Source of the DNA: Seriola aureovittata
Lineage: Eukaryota; Chordata; Actinopteri; Carangiformes; Carangidae
Assembly: GCF_021018895.1 (NCBI RefSeq)
Contig: NC_079385.1
Coordinates: forward strand, 355,759 to 419,758
Length of the DNA stretch: 64,000 bases
Direction of reading: 5' to 3'
Under the pieces are notes generated by a model that worked only from the letters and a program-made list of their open reading frames with translations, was not told the DNA's origin and did not search any database. Positions 35,760 through 49,309 of the stretch are shown here, piece by piece (the stretch's first letter is position 1; each line of letters starts with the position of its first letter). Position numbers and translations under genes: made by a program.

Positions 35760-37440
35760 GCCTTTTCTCTGACAACTAAAATAAGTATGGTCACAAGTAC
35801 ACAGATCACAGTGACTACCAATAATTATGTAGAATGACCTTGTCACACAGTACTATCAGCTACATTATACTGATGCATTAACATCACATTAGCACAATTT
35901 TGTTATGGTTTGATATACTTTATTAAGTGATTGACAGTTTAATATACAAAACCTCCAAACTTAGATCTTTATTGGAAAATAAAACTTAAATCCCAGATTA
36001 AAATGATTTGAATCTAATCTAACAACCTGCTAAATATACGAAGGAGCCAGTATCTACTGCAGTCAGGAAAATGTAGAGCAGTGAAAACACAATATTTCTC
36101 TCTAAAATGAGGTAATAATAATGATGATAATAATAATCGTCATCATCATCATCATTATTTGTTGGTTATATTTTTTGTCACTAATCAGAAACTTATTATT
36201 AATCAAACAGAGATAACTTATGTTCTATCTACAGGGTCTGCCATGAACACCACCCCTTAATGGGATCATACTCTTAGTCTCCACTCTGTCAGGAGCTCCT
36301 GTACAGTCTGAAGCAATCCAATACAACTCTGATGATGTCTATACAGTTCAGTGTTGACACTGAAGGTGTTCATTCCATTATATATTTTAGCACTGAGGTA
36401 TAGTTAGTGATGGTATTGTCCTGAACGACATTATATTCAGAGGTGTGTCTAACATTCTGATCAACCCTATCAAAAAGTTAGAAAGTGCTCTCAGTATATT
36501 GTTATCCAATACAACACCACCTGTAAGTCTGAGCTCAGTAATAAACAATAATGTCAAAGAAAACTGAACATCATAAGCTCCATACAGATTGATGCTATGG
36601 TAGGGCTGTTGTGTTGGACTACATGTGACTGTACATGCATAACTAATAAAGGGGCTACTGAGCTCTGAAGTGGAAATCTGGATTAATAAATTGCACCTAT
36701 GCATGCAGGTGTCATAAAGAGTGTAGTAGAAGGTCATCTGTAATGATGCACACTGTCAGAAGTCTTTCTGAAATGGCACCTGTCGCTCTCATCCTGTGTG
36801 ATGATGGAAAACATGTCACTTTCTTCTCAGGCAGAATTTACTCTGAAGTTAAGGTTAAATTGATTTAGGAGTCACCAGACGGTCAGTCAAGAGTTAGGGA
36901 CGAATCGCTGCAAGTCTAACAAAATACTTTGCGGTTATGTGGCTGAAGAATGGAAACAAGTACTGTAGAAGAAAATAAGTGTCTGTCTTTCTAGCTCTAT
37001 TTTGTGGCATACATTGATCATGGGAAAGTCTTTGATTTACTCCTCCAGGAAGATTGTCTTTGACAATCTTTCTTTAACTTACATGTGAATTCAATCTACC
37101 AGACACCTCCCAACACAGACAGATATCACACTTGCAGAGGTGTTGAAGGGATTAGCCAAATGGGGGCACTGGCATATTGAATTAGAATGTATTGTTAATT
37201 AGCCATTAGTCCAGGTTTTCCTAGTCATTCTTGTTGTCACTTAGACCTATTGATAGCCCAGCCCACAACCCATTGTTCCAGGCTAGCCTTGATGTAAATA
37301 GTATATAACCTTGCTATAAATGTTGACCTGCATATAGAATTGTACCACCTTTTTGTGATTGTCTGTCTCCACTGCTCAGTGAATAAAATTTATCTGAACC
37401 AGCCACTGAATTTGGACCTGAAGGAATATTATTTTTCAAA
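35760..37440. other. Spacer; possible decayed LTR-like segment at its end
   Basis: Mostly featureless, with an ATA/TCATCA run near 36115-36160. At about 37300-37390 a TATATAACC box, then CACTGCTCAGTGAATAAAA, resembles the promoter and poly(A) signal of an LTR in plus orientation. I could not find TG...CA ends with a target duplication, so this is only a suggestion. Confidence 0.3.
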
Positions 37441-37448
37441 GCTCTTGA

Positions 37449-37655
37449 TTGCCCACATGTCTCTCTCTACATTTGAAGCCTCAAAAGGTGGGTTTTTTTG
37501 TGGATTATGAGGAAGGGTTAGTCTCCTTTTATGACTTAGATGCTGCAGTTCTCATCTACGATAACTCTACCACTTCTTTGGTCCCAGTGTTAATGATGTT
37601 GGTAAAAACCTTGGATCATCTCTACTTTCAATCATACTGTTTAGCCTTGTGTTTT
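37449..37655 (+). pseudogene. B30.2/SPRY domain fragment, frameshifted
   Basis: The text LKPQKVGFFVDYEEGLVSF followed by YDLDAAVLIY matches the conserved C-terminal half of the B30.2 (PRY-SPRY) domain of fish TRIM and NLR proteins, where VGVFVDYEEGLVSFYDV is typical. After LIY the reading slips one frame and continues as YHFFGPSVNDVGKNLGSS, corresponding to the usual YPFFxPxxNDGGKNSAPL. No RING, B-box, NACHT or upstream SPRY part is visible. It is an isolated, broken fragment with no intact partner in the window. Confidence 0.75.
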
Positions 37656-37859
37656 GATTTTCACAGGACATATGCTTTAAGAAAGATCAGTGGTTATTGT
37701 GTCAGTGGTGTTGTGCCAAAACATGAATCTTTGCCATCAACTGCTTGTGGCCTGCGGGAGAAGACGCAGCCTGTTAAACCTGTATCACCCAGTTTACATA
37801 TGTATACAGCTGCTTTAGTCGTCTGGACCAAACTCAGAACATGTGAATTCACATAATTT

Positions 37860-38755
37860 TATGTCTGTCTAAAAGTATATCTTCAATAGGTGTGACATTT
37901 ACATGAATACAGGCAACACTATAGTATTGTTCCTGATGCTTATATGTGATTGGTATGTCTTATATCATTGTATATATTTAGAAATAGGACTGAAATAAAC
38001 ATGTTTTATGGATGGGGTATATATGAAATAAAGAAATGATCCTTATAACCTATGTCCTAATCCTTATTTTACCTGCTCTGTGCCCTCTGTGCCTATAACA
38101 GTATCAGAGAAACACGTTGATGCTGGGGGGAAGCAGCTCTCATGCACTGGAGACCACCTCCATTTCCTCCAAAGCATCCCATCCCAGATCAGTCATTTTC
38201 AGCTGTTATAATATTCTTCTATGGTTTTCTTTTAAATATGCATTTCTGCTTCACTTTTACAATTATTTCTTGTCATTTTTTTGTCAACATCATCAACCTC
38301 TAGCTCTACCTGCTGCTCATTGGCCTACAGCGTAATTGACACAGTGGAGCTGTTAACATGCTTTTTTCATCATGGATCCCACTGTTAGATCCATGACACT
38401 GTCCTTAAAAAAAGAAACGAACTTTTCCACCACCCAGAGCCTTAAGGTTAAAGGTAGGTTTAATAACACTGGGTATTATCATTCTTGCATCTACAGTACA
38501 CTAATTTGTATTTTACCCAACTTGTATAATATCCAATAATTGGACACTAACTCCAGAAGGGGTGCCTGACTTTAACATTAGTCTCTGGTACAATTTATTG
38601 GGGGAGTGTGTTACTGCCACCACAACAACATAGAGACCTTCTTTGTGTATTTTCTTGTTTTTACAAGGAAAACATATTTTGAAACAACTGATCAGAACAG
38701 AGCTACAATTCCTCTCATCAACAGATGGTTATGGTGATAAGAGGAGAGAGAAGCC
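37860..38755. other. Spacer, no feature seen
   Basis: AT-rich, with no recognised exon or element. Confidence 0.45.
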
Positions 38756-38759
38756 ACGT

Positions 38760-38960
<201 letters not shown>

Positions 38961-39019
38961 AATCTGAGGGTCAGCACCCACACTTTCCATACATACTTGG
39001 TCTATCACAAAAACATTTC

Positions 39020-39830
39020 CTTTCTTCTTTAAAATGTTCTGTTAACACAATGCTGTCAGAAGTGTTGCTGTTTTGTTATGCAAATATGAAAAAACATGTC
39101 TAACACATTGAAAATATAACAAGAAATCTGCATGAGCTTTACAATATTCAAAATGACTCAGCCGGTGAAAATTATAATACTTATAAATGAGTCAGTGTCG
39201 CATGCACCAGTACACACCAACTTATTATCATTTACTTATAGACAAATATAGTTGTTAACAGAAATAAAGATATTGAAGACAATAAAAATTATTTATTTAT
39301 TTAATTATTAATGCTTTCTGTGTATGAAAGGTAACCTACCATTTGAGCTAATCAGCATGGATTTGGTTGGAAAACTGAAAACCACCTCCAATGGAAATCA
39401 GTACATATAATTACATATGTGTACATTTATCTTTTCTAAATACAGATCAATAAAAATGTCTGCAAAGTAATCAACATTAAAAGAGGTCTCTGCGGCCAAT
39501 TACACACACATGGGTTAGTTAAGAGGATGAATAGGACCATACAGAGGTGTATATAATAATTGTTTTCGTTTTCTTCATCAGACCTATTCTCGTGACTGTG
39601 ATATCTTAGTAAGTTCTTGATGGAACAAAGGTCAAAGTTCAAAGTCACGGTGACGTCACCTTGTGAATACAATAAGGTGGTATCAGTGAAGAAGATTTGC
39701 TGTCGGGATATTGAACTATTGGCAGTTGGTCTTTGACCGTACTATGTACTGATGGAGTTATCTAACATCATCACCACTGTTGTTTACATTCAACCACAAG
39801 CAAAGCCTGCAGTTGTGTGTGATGTCATTG
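39020..39830. other. Spacer, no feature seen
   Basis: AT-rich, with no recognised exon or element. Confidence 0.45.
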
Positions 39831-39837
39831 ATAAGAT

Positions 39838-40080
39838 TGTTGTGAGAGTACAGACCTTGCGACATCGGGGGATTTTAACCATGTCACTCTATCCTGACTG
39901 GCTTCGCACAGTATATTGACTGTCCCACAAGGGAAAATAAAACACTTGATCTGTTGTATGTAACATCAAGACCAAGACCACCACTTGGAAGATCAGATCA
40001 TAATTTGTTTTTTCTTCAGCCTTCTTACAAACCTTGTGTACTGAGGCAGGCTGTAACCACCCGTTATAACAGACAAAAAT
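39838..40080 (+). mobile_element. L2/CR1-group LINE endonuclease fragment
   Basis: Encodes GDFNHVTLS-like text, then QYIDCPTRE, KTLDLLYV, PPLGRSDHNLFFLQPSYKP and LRQAVTTR: the C-terminal part of an apurinic-type LINE endonuclease (SDHN motif). It is the same family as copies A-C elsewhere in the window (compare KTLDLL at 12350). Frameshifted and without RT. Confidence 0.75.
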
Positions 40081-40499
40081 GCTTTAGGACCCATCTGCTC
40101 CCTCTTTCTCTTTCATCACTCTTTCTCTTCTTGTTGGGTATCAGGGTAGGGGAAATGATCAGAGCATCATTTCATGTTAACTGCTTGTCCACCCCCCACT
40201 GTCTTCCTGTTGCTGGTGCACTGCTGGTTTCCTCTGACAGCAGGGCTTGTACAGGTGGGGGTGATGACTCCGAAGTCCTTTGTACACGACCCCACAGCAC
40301 ACCTTTAGCCTGAAACACAACACACATTTCTGTCAGTGTGGGTTTAAATAAACTATAACAAAGAGCACTGTTGGAAAAGAATGAAGAGCTCAGCTTTGTT
40401 ATTTTTTTAAGGTTGAAAAGAATAGGACATTGAACATGTGGATGGATCAGACTTTTCAAAGCAGCTCACATAAAACATAACCAGGTCTTAAAGCAAGGA

Positions 40500-42520
40500 C
40501 AATTTCTGTGCCTGAAACCCCCCCCCGAAATGGAAGAAAAATGCATTTTCTACTGACCATTCCTCAGTCTGAAACCACAGTCTGGTAATTGTATCCAAGT
40601 CCAAGGACAACTTTCAAAGCGATAAAGAATAGCCTATCCAATATGCCTATCTTTCAGACTTTTCAAACGCTCGTTCCTCCGTCGGTCTCTAAACAGTGTA
40701 TGCAGCATAAAAGGCCTACAGCTGTCAAACGTTTGCTAAATTAGTCCAAAAGATTGCGACAATAATATGAAAAAAAACACATAGCATTGCAGTGATTAAT
40801 TTTTCGATTCAGCTGTGTGATCACTGGAGGCTGCAGTCTGTGGTGCTGTTGAACAGGCTTGGCTGACAGTCCAGCCCAAAATATCACCATGTTCAATTAA
40901 TTATAATAATAACAATTATATTGTATTTTAAGTTTCAGGTCAGGAAATTGTTATTTGTCACATGCCAAAGTAGGAAGCACAGCAGTGACATGATGGTTGG
41001 ACTCAGGAGCAGGTCGGACAATGCTTATCTGCAAAACTGAAAAAAATTGATTGATAAAAACATTGCATATAGCGGGAAATATAATATTTGATTATAGTAT
41101 AGATACAGTATTTCTATTATTTTGTCCACACCATCAATTAAGATAGGCTCAATAACAGAAACATCTGTCTGTGTAATGCAGTACTGTTCAAAAGCACAGG
41201 AGACTGCAGCCCCCAGGGTGATCACACAGCTGAAAGTGTCTAATACATTTTGTAATATTGAGTTCAGGTCATTTCAGCCAATTGTTGACTCATTAATATG
41301 AACACAGCTGCTAGTCATAGATGGCTGTGTGTATATATCACAGTTAATAAAAGCTAGCAGACAATGTGCAATGAGTGAAAATACACAACAAAGCCACAAA
41401 GATAAGTCAGAGTCAGAATGCATATTAAATTATTTTTACACTTTTGAATGAACAAATAAATTAGTTTGTACTTTTTCTTTACTTCTGTCACTTGATACAA
41501 AATTAGTAAAATTACTTATTACTAAAATTAGTCCCTTTTGTTTTCTCTCTGCACAGAGCCACAACACACACTGATCTAACAGATTTTTAATTCCACTCTG
41601 TTAAGAAGTAAAGGATTACATTAGATCTAATATTAACCCCTCCTGCTACACTGGTCCAGTCGTGAAAAAGCAAGAGCAGCATGGCATGGCGGACTAAAAT
41701 GAAGGCTGTTGCCACTTTTTATAAACACTACTGTAACAGAACAAGTGGCAACAGAGGCAGAACAAATGTATTAAACTAAGTCAGAGCAGTATTTTTTATG
41801 ATGGATATGACAAACAGGAATATTTTCTATTTGATGGGAGTCAAAGATTAGTGTACCAAGCTACACAACATTTACACCCATATTAGTGTGTAAGCAGAAG
41901 CCCTTGATGTCTGAAGCCCTTTCCAGCCAACACTGATGTACAGTATTTAGCCTATTTATTTTCCGATTGAGGGACAGCTTTACTAAAGCTTTTCAGATGA
42001 AGATTTGACTCATGGTGCCACAGTCAGTATATTTATCAAACAAGCCAGTGGGGTGGAGTTATGTCAGTTCTCACCCTGCGAATAGATGAAGACATGCTAA
42101 TAGGCAAGGAAGGTGGTGAGAAAACAAACAGTAAATCAGCCTTTATTCTACAGAAATCTGAGTCAAGAGAAAAAGTTCACCACAAAGATATCAAGAGGTA
42201 AATTAAAATAAATCTCATACAAATAGATGGCCTAATTAAAAATCTATTACTCAGTGAGCAATAATTATAAATGTACACAATAATTGTTTGGTAACAGCAA
42301 ACAAACAGGGGACAAGCAGTTGCTGAATTTGAACTTAAGCTGCAACATTTTCCAGGTTGATTAGCATCATGTTGTAAGTGACTGAGCTCAGCCTTTGTGT
42401 TTGAGTATGTGGGTGAAAGCAAACTTACCTCTTCAAGTATTTGAGGTCCAAGGAGGAGAAGGTCGGGGAAGGGGCAGAGCCAGATCAAAGCTCTGTTTCA
42501 GAGTCCTCATCTGGACTTTA
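40500..42520. other. Spacer, no feature seen
   Basis: About 2 kb of AT-rich sequence with no recognised gene or repeat. A CCCCCCC run lies at about 40519. Confidence 0.4.
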
Positions 42521-42521
42521 A

Positions 42522-42710
42522 ACCAGTGGTTCACAATTTTTTTTTTGCTTGTGACCTCTTCCAAAAAAAAAAAAATACAAAAAACCCCCAAAAAACAGCG
42601 TCTGCTTGGGGCCACTTGTCATGTTTCAGAGGTCCATGACTTATATAACGGTTTGAGGCCCCAAAAGGTCAAATCATCCAATATATCACAAGAACTTTAA
42701 TTTTAACAGC
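42522..42710 (+). mobile_element. Decayed hAT-type MITE remnant
   Basis: Starts ACCAGTGGTTCACAATTTTT followed by GCTTGTGACC, like the CAGTGGTTCTCAA...GTGACCCC ends of Charlie-type fish elements. A GAGGTCCATGACTT stretch follows. No intact right end or target duplication was found. Confidence 0.4.
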
Positions 42711-43936
42711 GGGGTCCTATGAACTGGACTGACAGACTGACTAAATGACTGATCATTTTTCATCACTGAGTTGGAGTTTCTGGATCCAACAGGTTCTATA
42801 ACGGGGGTGTTGGCAGCTGCAGCTCAATGTCTATAGTTTTAAAGACTTTTTTTCAAACAGACTGTGTATAGACCTCATGACTGGACTGTGTATGGATGCC
42901 AACTGCTTAGGGCTATACCTCTTGCTATAGGCAGTGGAGCAAGGAAGAGGAGGCGCGCTTCCAATACACTAAGCCTTGCTAAGGAGGCAAAGGAATAAGT
43001 AAACGTAAGACACACCAAGCAGGAGAGAGGGAGGGAGGGAGAGAATAAATAAATAAAGGGTAAATTATTGTGGGTCCCAGATGAAGGCTACGAGCTGCGT
43101 GAGAGACTAAATAAGAAAAATAGTCTGTCTCGGGGTCCCTGGTACTTCAAAAATTAAGAAAATAGATTTCCTTTTTATTATCGTGACATTTAAGTTCTCC
43201 CACACATTTTATCTGACCACCTCCATCTCTGATTAAGATATTCATCTATGAATGATGCATTTTCACTGTTCCTAATACAGGAATACATCCCTCTCTATCT
43301 CAAATCAAATCAGGATTTCACCGTAGGCCGTCCAGACATATATTAGGTTTTGACCTAGTCTTGTTCTTCTTTCTTTGTCATCTGGCCCTGAACCTTTGCT
43401 TGGAAACTGCAGGACAAAACTACCAGTCTATAAAATGGTTTCCACCTCATGCAGCTACAACATTAAATCGCTGCATAAACACTGATGTATTAACAATCTG
43501 ATAATATTATATAAATTCAGATATCAGTCACAAGGGGTAAGTCCTTTTACTTTTGATACTTAGAGTACATTTAGCTTCTATACTTTTACTTGAGCAGGAT
43601 TTTGAATGCAACAGTTATACTTGTAATGGAGCAAAATCCAAGATCTACAGAATGGCTGATGGGCAGGTGAAAGTTGAAGATGAACTTTTGAACTTTCTTG
43701 TCGTGAAAATGAGGACTCTGAGTCACAATTGTAAAAAGTAGTTTTGCTGGCTTCAAACATCTCATCTGAATGGATTGCAGCTTTTGAAGCTTGCTCGAAA
43801 ACTACACAACACTGTGTGTTGCCTTGGGGCTGCTTAGTAGAGTGGAGCAGCTGAGCCAAGAAGTTTCCAGCCTGAGGAGGGCACTGGAAGTGTGAATGAA
43901 AACCTTGGTGCGGCTACTGCTGCTTTGGAACAACGG

Positions 43937-44351
43937 TGTCACGGGTTAAAGGTAAGTAGGACCCAAATGCAGCCAACACATTGGGGACAGTGCAGACAGG
44001 TTTATTTGACACAAGATCCAGAGAACAACAGCGAGACAGCAGGGATAAACAGGCAACAAGAACAAACCCAGAGATGAACAGGACTTGAACAGCTTGGAGA
44101 CGAACCCAGAAATAAACAGACAAACCAACACAGACAAAGGGGAGCACAAGGACTATATAGCCAAGGGAGGCAAGGGTGATTGAACACAGGTGAAACACAT
44201 TAGGGTGGGGCAGACAATCACCACACAGACACAGGACCAACACAGGAAGCAAAACACTGACACAAGGAAACCAATTACAAAATAAAACAGGAAGTGCAAA
44301 AAAGTCCAAAACAAAACTAACAAAAAGTGTCTGCCATAGCAAACCATGACA
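43937..44351 (-). mobile_element. Solo LTR with 5-bp target duplication
   Basis: A 415-bp unit with TG...CA ends on both strands (TGTCACGGG at left, CCATGACA at right), flanked by direct repeats AACGG at 43932-43936 and 44352-44356. In minus orientation it has a TATA-like CTATATAG at about 44153-44160 and a poly(A) signal AATAAA at 44001-44006, 64 bases before its 3' end. That layout is typical of a retroelement LTR. No internal gag/pol is present, so recombination between two LTRs probably removed it. Likely Gypsy-type, but the family was not determined. The apparently long open frames here are LTR sequence. Confidence 0.85.
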
Positions 44352-44778
44352 AACGGTGAGAAGAACTGTGGTCATCCTGGCTTGGATTGCGGGATCAGGG
44401 CCTCCCGGGAAGGAGAGGTGCAGGGAGCAGGGCTCTGCTCGCCAGGAGGACATATTGAATGAAGCAATGAATACTCGGCCTGAAAACAATCTCTGTCCCC
44501 ACAGTGGAGCGTTATTGTGAAAGAAGGATGACGTCTAAAGCCAGTGCCCCAAAACGCAAGAGTGCTGCTGAAACCCTGCACTATGCAAGCTCATCTAAAA
44601 CGAGAGGATTTATTTGGAAGTTCACTATATTTTGTTTCTTTAATGCTATTTGTTCTATTTTGCCTTGAGATTGAACATGGGTCACTGTCATTATGCATTA
44701 TTTCAGTTTTTCCTGATTTAAGGTGTATTTGTAAAATACTGAAAGGAGTGTATACTAAAAAGCACAAATTAATAATTC

Positions 44779-47035
44779 ATGGATAGTTTAAACTGTGTCA
44801 GCTATAATGTAAAGGGTATAAATAGTCCAATTAAGAGAAAAAAAATTCAACCAACTTAAAAAACTACAATGTTCTATAGCAATGATACAAGACACTCATT
44901 TGACAGAAAAAGAGCACTTAAAATTAAGAAGAGAATGGATGGATCAGATATATAACTCCTCCTTCTAAAACGGGAGGAAAAGAAGAGTTGCTATCTTGCT
45001 AAATAAATCAGTTTATTTTAGCCATGAAAAAACAATTGAGGATAAAGAGGTACTAAAGTTACACTGGTTAATCTATATGCCCCGAACGAAGACTGTCCAA
45101 ATTTCTTTAAGATGATAGCAGCTCTACTAGCAGACAAAGCAGAGGGAATTATTTTAATAGGTGGAGACTTCAACTGCATTTTGAGGCAAACTGTAGATAG
45201 GCTTCCAGCAGGAGTAGGCCCTATGTACAAGAAATCAATAACTCTTCATGCAATGATGGATGAACTAGGCCTGGTGGATGTCTGGCGCCAGCTACGTCCT
45301 AGAGAAAAGGACTATACTTTCATGTCACATGTACATGACAGCCACTCTAGACTGGACATGTTTTTGATATCAGAAACAGATATTTACAGAACCTGTGAAT
45401 GTAACATAGAACCAATAACTATATCAGACCATGCTCCTGTAACTCTAAAGATACAGATAGGACCAAACAAACAGTTTAAATACTGGAGACTCAATGTATC
45501 ATTATTAAACGATGAAGTAATTCAACAAGAAATCTGTGAAAACTTAACAGACTATTTGAAATCTAATGATAATGACGCAGTCTCCCCCTCTACTCAACAT
45601 AATTGCTATTTCATCCAGTTTAAAAAAACAAAGACTAGCTCAGCAGGTTGGATTAGAGAGGGAAATTAAAAAGCTAGAGGCACAGTATCAACAATCAAAA
45701 AAAACACCAAGTCCTGGTATTATTAAAAGAGAAGAGACAGAAATTGGATGACCTATTGACCTACAAGGCAGAAGGAGCACTGCGATTTATTAACAGGAAG
45801 TACTACGAATTTGGTAACAGAGCAAGCCGCCTACTGGCCTTCCAGCTGTGTAAAGCTCAATCTAACAGAGTAGTGCATTAAATACAATGCCTGAATAATA
45901 ACCAGATGTTAACCCAACCAAAAGATATCTCAGAGGCATTTGCTACTTATTACCAAAAGCTGTATACAGCTGAAGATCAGCCTCATAAAAAAGAAAAGAT
46001 TGAATCCTTCCTTAATTCAATCAATTTAACCAGATTAACAGTAGAGGAGGCAGATACAATGACACGTCCAATTACAGAAGAAGAAATCAAGGAAAATATT
46101 CTCAGACTTAAAAATAACAAATCTCCAGGGGTAGATGGCCTTCCTGGAGAATATTATAAAACCCTGATAAATGAGTTAACTCCAATTTTGTGTAGAGTCT
46201 ATAACTACGCTCTAACAGAAGGACACCCCCCTGGGTCATGGTCAGATGCAGTGATAAGTGTTATTCATAAAGACAATAAAGACTCGACTCTATGTACATC
46301 TTACCGCCCTATCAGTGTCCTATGTGTAGATCTTAAAATCTTGACTTCCATTATAGCAAATAGAATACAAAAATACATTAGAAAACTTATAAAGTCAGAC
46401 CAGACGGGTTTTATTAACAATAGACAGGGAACTGATAATGTAAGAAGGGAGCTGTAACCCTGTCACGGGCTATGCCTATAGCAGGGAATATAGAGTTTTT
46501 ACCATCTACGTATGATAGGGCTTATAAAAGATGGGCAGAGACTGGTCTGATAATAATAAATCAACTCCTGGATGGACAGGTATTTAAATCTTTTCCACAA
46601 CTTAGAGACAAATTTGACTTACCTTCAAGTGATCTATATAGATACTTACAAATCAGACATTATGTCACAAAAATACAGATTGGGAAAATATACGAAAGGA
46701 ACCTACAAATATAGAAAGCTATTTCATACATCTGTTTGAACACTGTTCTTTAACAAAAAAACTAATATCCCACATGTACAAAAAATTAATGATGGATATG
46801 TCAGACAATACACTACACATCAAGCAACAATGGGAACTGGAGCTGAATGCAATAATAGATGATGACTCTTGGGAAAACATATGTTCCAGATGCCATAGGG
46901 GGTTTGGAAGCTAACTATACAAATAATTTGACTGGAAGGTCAAAATTAGCTTCTTCAGGACACCACTAACAACTTTTGTTTCCAAGAACAATCCCAGCAA
47001 CAAATGCTGGAGGAACTGTGGTATGGTCGGTGACC
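44779..47035 (+). mobile_element. L1-type LINE ORF2, RT core deleted
   Basis: Begins MDSLNCVSYNVKGINSPIKR (endonuclease start). GGDFNCILR at about 45160 and ITISDHAPVTLKI at about 45420 are endonuclease motifs; LDMFLISETDIY is between. After the linker, RT starts with EEIKENILRLKNNKSPGVDG, ILCRVYNYALTEGHPPGSW and YRPISVLCVDLKIL, then QTGFINNRQGTDNVR at about 46410-46450. The sequence then jumps to C-terminal text (DRAYKRWAETGL, then ENICSRCHRGF near 46870), so the palm with the YADD box is deleted. Several frameshifts and stops. It lies tail-to-tail with the minus-strand L1 that follows. Confidence 0.85.
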
Positions 47036-47425
47036 AGACCCGTCGCCAGACATCAGTCTTAAGGGGGGCACAAGAAATGCATGGGAGGGCACAATTATTA
47101 TTAACCTACAGTACGTATATTTTTAAAATCTTATACTGTATTCGCGCATCATGTAATCATCACGTTAAACATAACCAACAGCAATATGACCAGGTATAGC
47201 CGACAACATCAGTCCTCATAGTTTAAAGCAATACATTACATAGAAGCAACGTTATGAATATCCATAAAACACTGAACTATATAACATATTAGATGTAACA
47301 CCAGAAGCATCTCTCAAACATTGCATTTTAAAGCAGTCAACAGAGGGATATGCATTGCCATTAGACACAGACACACGCACGCACATACACACGCACAGAG
47401 ACTTTAAACCTAAAGCCAAAACCCC
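47036..47425. other. Junction between two convergent L1 copies
   Basis: Begins GACCCGTCGCCAGACATC and contains AT-rich sequence plus a CACACGCACGCACA run. I do not recognise it. It may be a further insertion or an unrelated remnant. Confidence 0.35.
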
Positions 47426-48620
47426 AAAGCTGGCATGAAGCCAGGATCATATGCTGGCCATCTAAATAATTTAACCTCTCTTTGGAGTTGGAAGTGTTAA
47501 ACTACTTCCACCCATACTTTTAACAAAAAATTCACCCATTGACTCGACGTCTGTAATATTTCCTTATGCCCGCCCACACAGCCAAGCAGTGACTGTATTG
47601 GCATATCTATTAAAGATAACTCTATACTCTTCCACTTGGCTACATAAAATGGGTTACACCAGAGTACAAGAGGTTTCAACTGTGCCGACATGTAATAATA
47701 ATAGGAGGGCCATGCCCCCCCTCTCCCCTGGCAGGAGAAGAGTAGAGAATTTCAGAATTTTACCCTTGTCTCTTTTTATCCCATATGAATCGAGAGATAT
47801 GCTTATTCAATTCTCTAAATTGTTCCTGAGGAATTTCCACTGGGAGTGATAGAAAAAGATATAATAATGTAGGGAGAATGTTCATTTTAATTGATCTTAT
47901 TCTACTGCCAAAGTCGAGAGGGAGCAGGCCCCACCCACTGAGGTCATCATATTTTTTTTTTTATTAATGTCATTATAGTTAATATTGAATAACTGTGATA
48001 GATCTTTGGGTAAATTTACTCCCAGATACTTGATGTGGGATGAGTGCCAGTTGAAGTTATATTTTGTGATACATTCTTGGGTGGGAGTCTAAATAAATGT
48101 CAAACCCTGAGTTTTATTTACGTTGAGGGCATACCCTGAAAATGTCCCATATGTTTCCAATGTTTCCATGAGTTGTAAGCCTGAATCTGGGTCCATGATT
48201 GTAACCAATACATCGTCTGCATACAAACTTACTTTATACTCCACTCCTCCTATAAATGTACCCCTCAATTCTGTCTCCTGCCTAATTGCTTGGGCTAGGG
48301 GTTCAATTAATAAATTGAAAAGATTAGGGCTAGTGGGGCAGCCCTGCCTACATCCACGTTGTAGAGTTATGGAATTAGAGAGGCTACCTTTAACAACCGA
48401 CCGAGTCAAAGGCTTTTTCAGCATTTTTCATTGGTACCAGGCGACTTGCAGGTTTTCAAGTTTGAAATAGCCCTGTTTCCTCCATTGTTTTTGGTGAGAC
48501 AAGTTTATCATTAACTTCTTTACCAAGTATAGCAAGGTCTAGAAAGTTCAGAAATTCAACAATTGTGTTTCTATTAACCTGATTTGACTGAGAGTATAAA
48601 GATTTGTAATAGGTTTCAAA

Positions 48621-49309
48621 CAGTGGCGATTGCTCTAAGACTGCAAGGGAAGCTCAGCTTCCCCTAAAATGTCAACAAAATAAGTGGTCAAATATGTACT
48701 GTTGTGTGTACATTTCATTGACTAAATATGCGCTAGAACACGTTCATCTTTTGTTCAGAATCAGCTACTTATCACAGGTAACCGACACGACTTCCTTTTC
48801 ATTCATCCCCGCAGCGCCACAGTGCTTTACACAGTGTAGACGCCAAGCGTCTACTGACTTCAATGGGGAAGCATAGAGTGGGTTGTTCCACTGCAGTGAT
48901 TCTAGACGGTCATTGGATAAATGCTGGGCTTTGTCCTGCCCATCGGACGCTCAGCGTCTCTGGGGGTCTATGGGGCAGTGGGCTGGCCGGACGCTCGGCT
49001 TCTGCATGATGATTGGATGATCCGTCTGAGGCTGAGTCCCTTTTTGATTGACAGCAAAATGAGCGAATCAGCGATCTTGAAGTATAAGCATTCACCGGAG
49101 CAGTTTTCAAGTTTTTCATTCCGTTGTTCGGAGTTGATCTGGAGACGTTACTGATCCTCAGCGACTTTGTCTTTGTTAAAAACGACTAGCGTTGTGTTTG
49201 GCGACTCTCTTCTGTCACTCTGCGAATTTACATATAAATAAACGGACACATTTTATGATGTAGGCCGAAAATAAGCTTCCCCTCCTTATAAGACCAGCAG
49301 CTGCCACTG
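48621..49309. mobile_element. hAT-type MITE (689 bp) with perfect 8-bp duplication
   Basis: Terminal inverted repeats start CAGTGGCGATTGCT at left and CAGTGGCAGCTGCT at right (minus strand), with an AGCTTCCCCT motif near each end. It is flanked by the direct repeat GTTTCAAA at 48613-48620 and 49310-49317. The 8-bp duplication and CAGTGG ends identify the hAT superfamily. No transposase is encoded. It splits the minus-strand L1 within its linker/RT. Confidence 0.92.

Noticed and set aside
43914..44489. 191-codon minus-strand frame with hydrophobic, membrane-like composition
   Set aside because: It lies almost wholly within the solo LTR (43937-44351). The hydrophobicity comes from CT-rich LTR sequence and no conserved domain is present.
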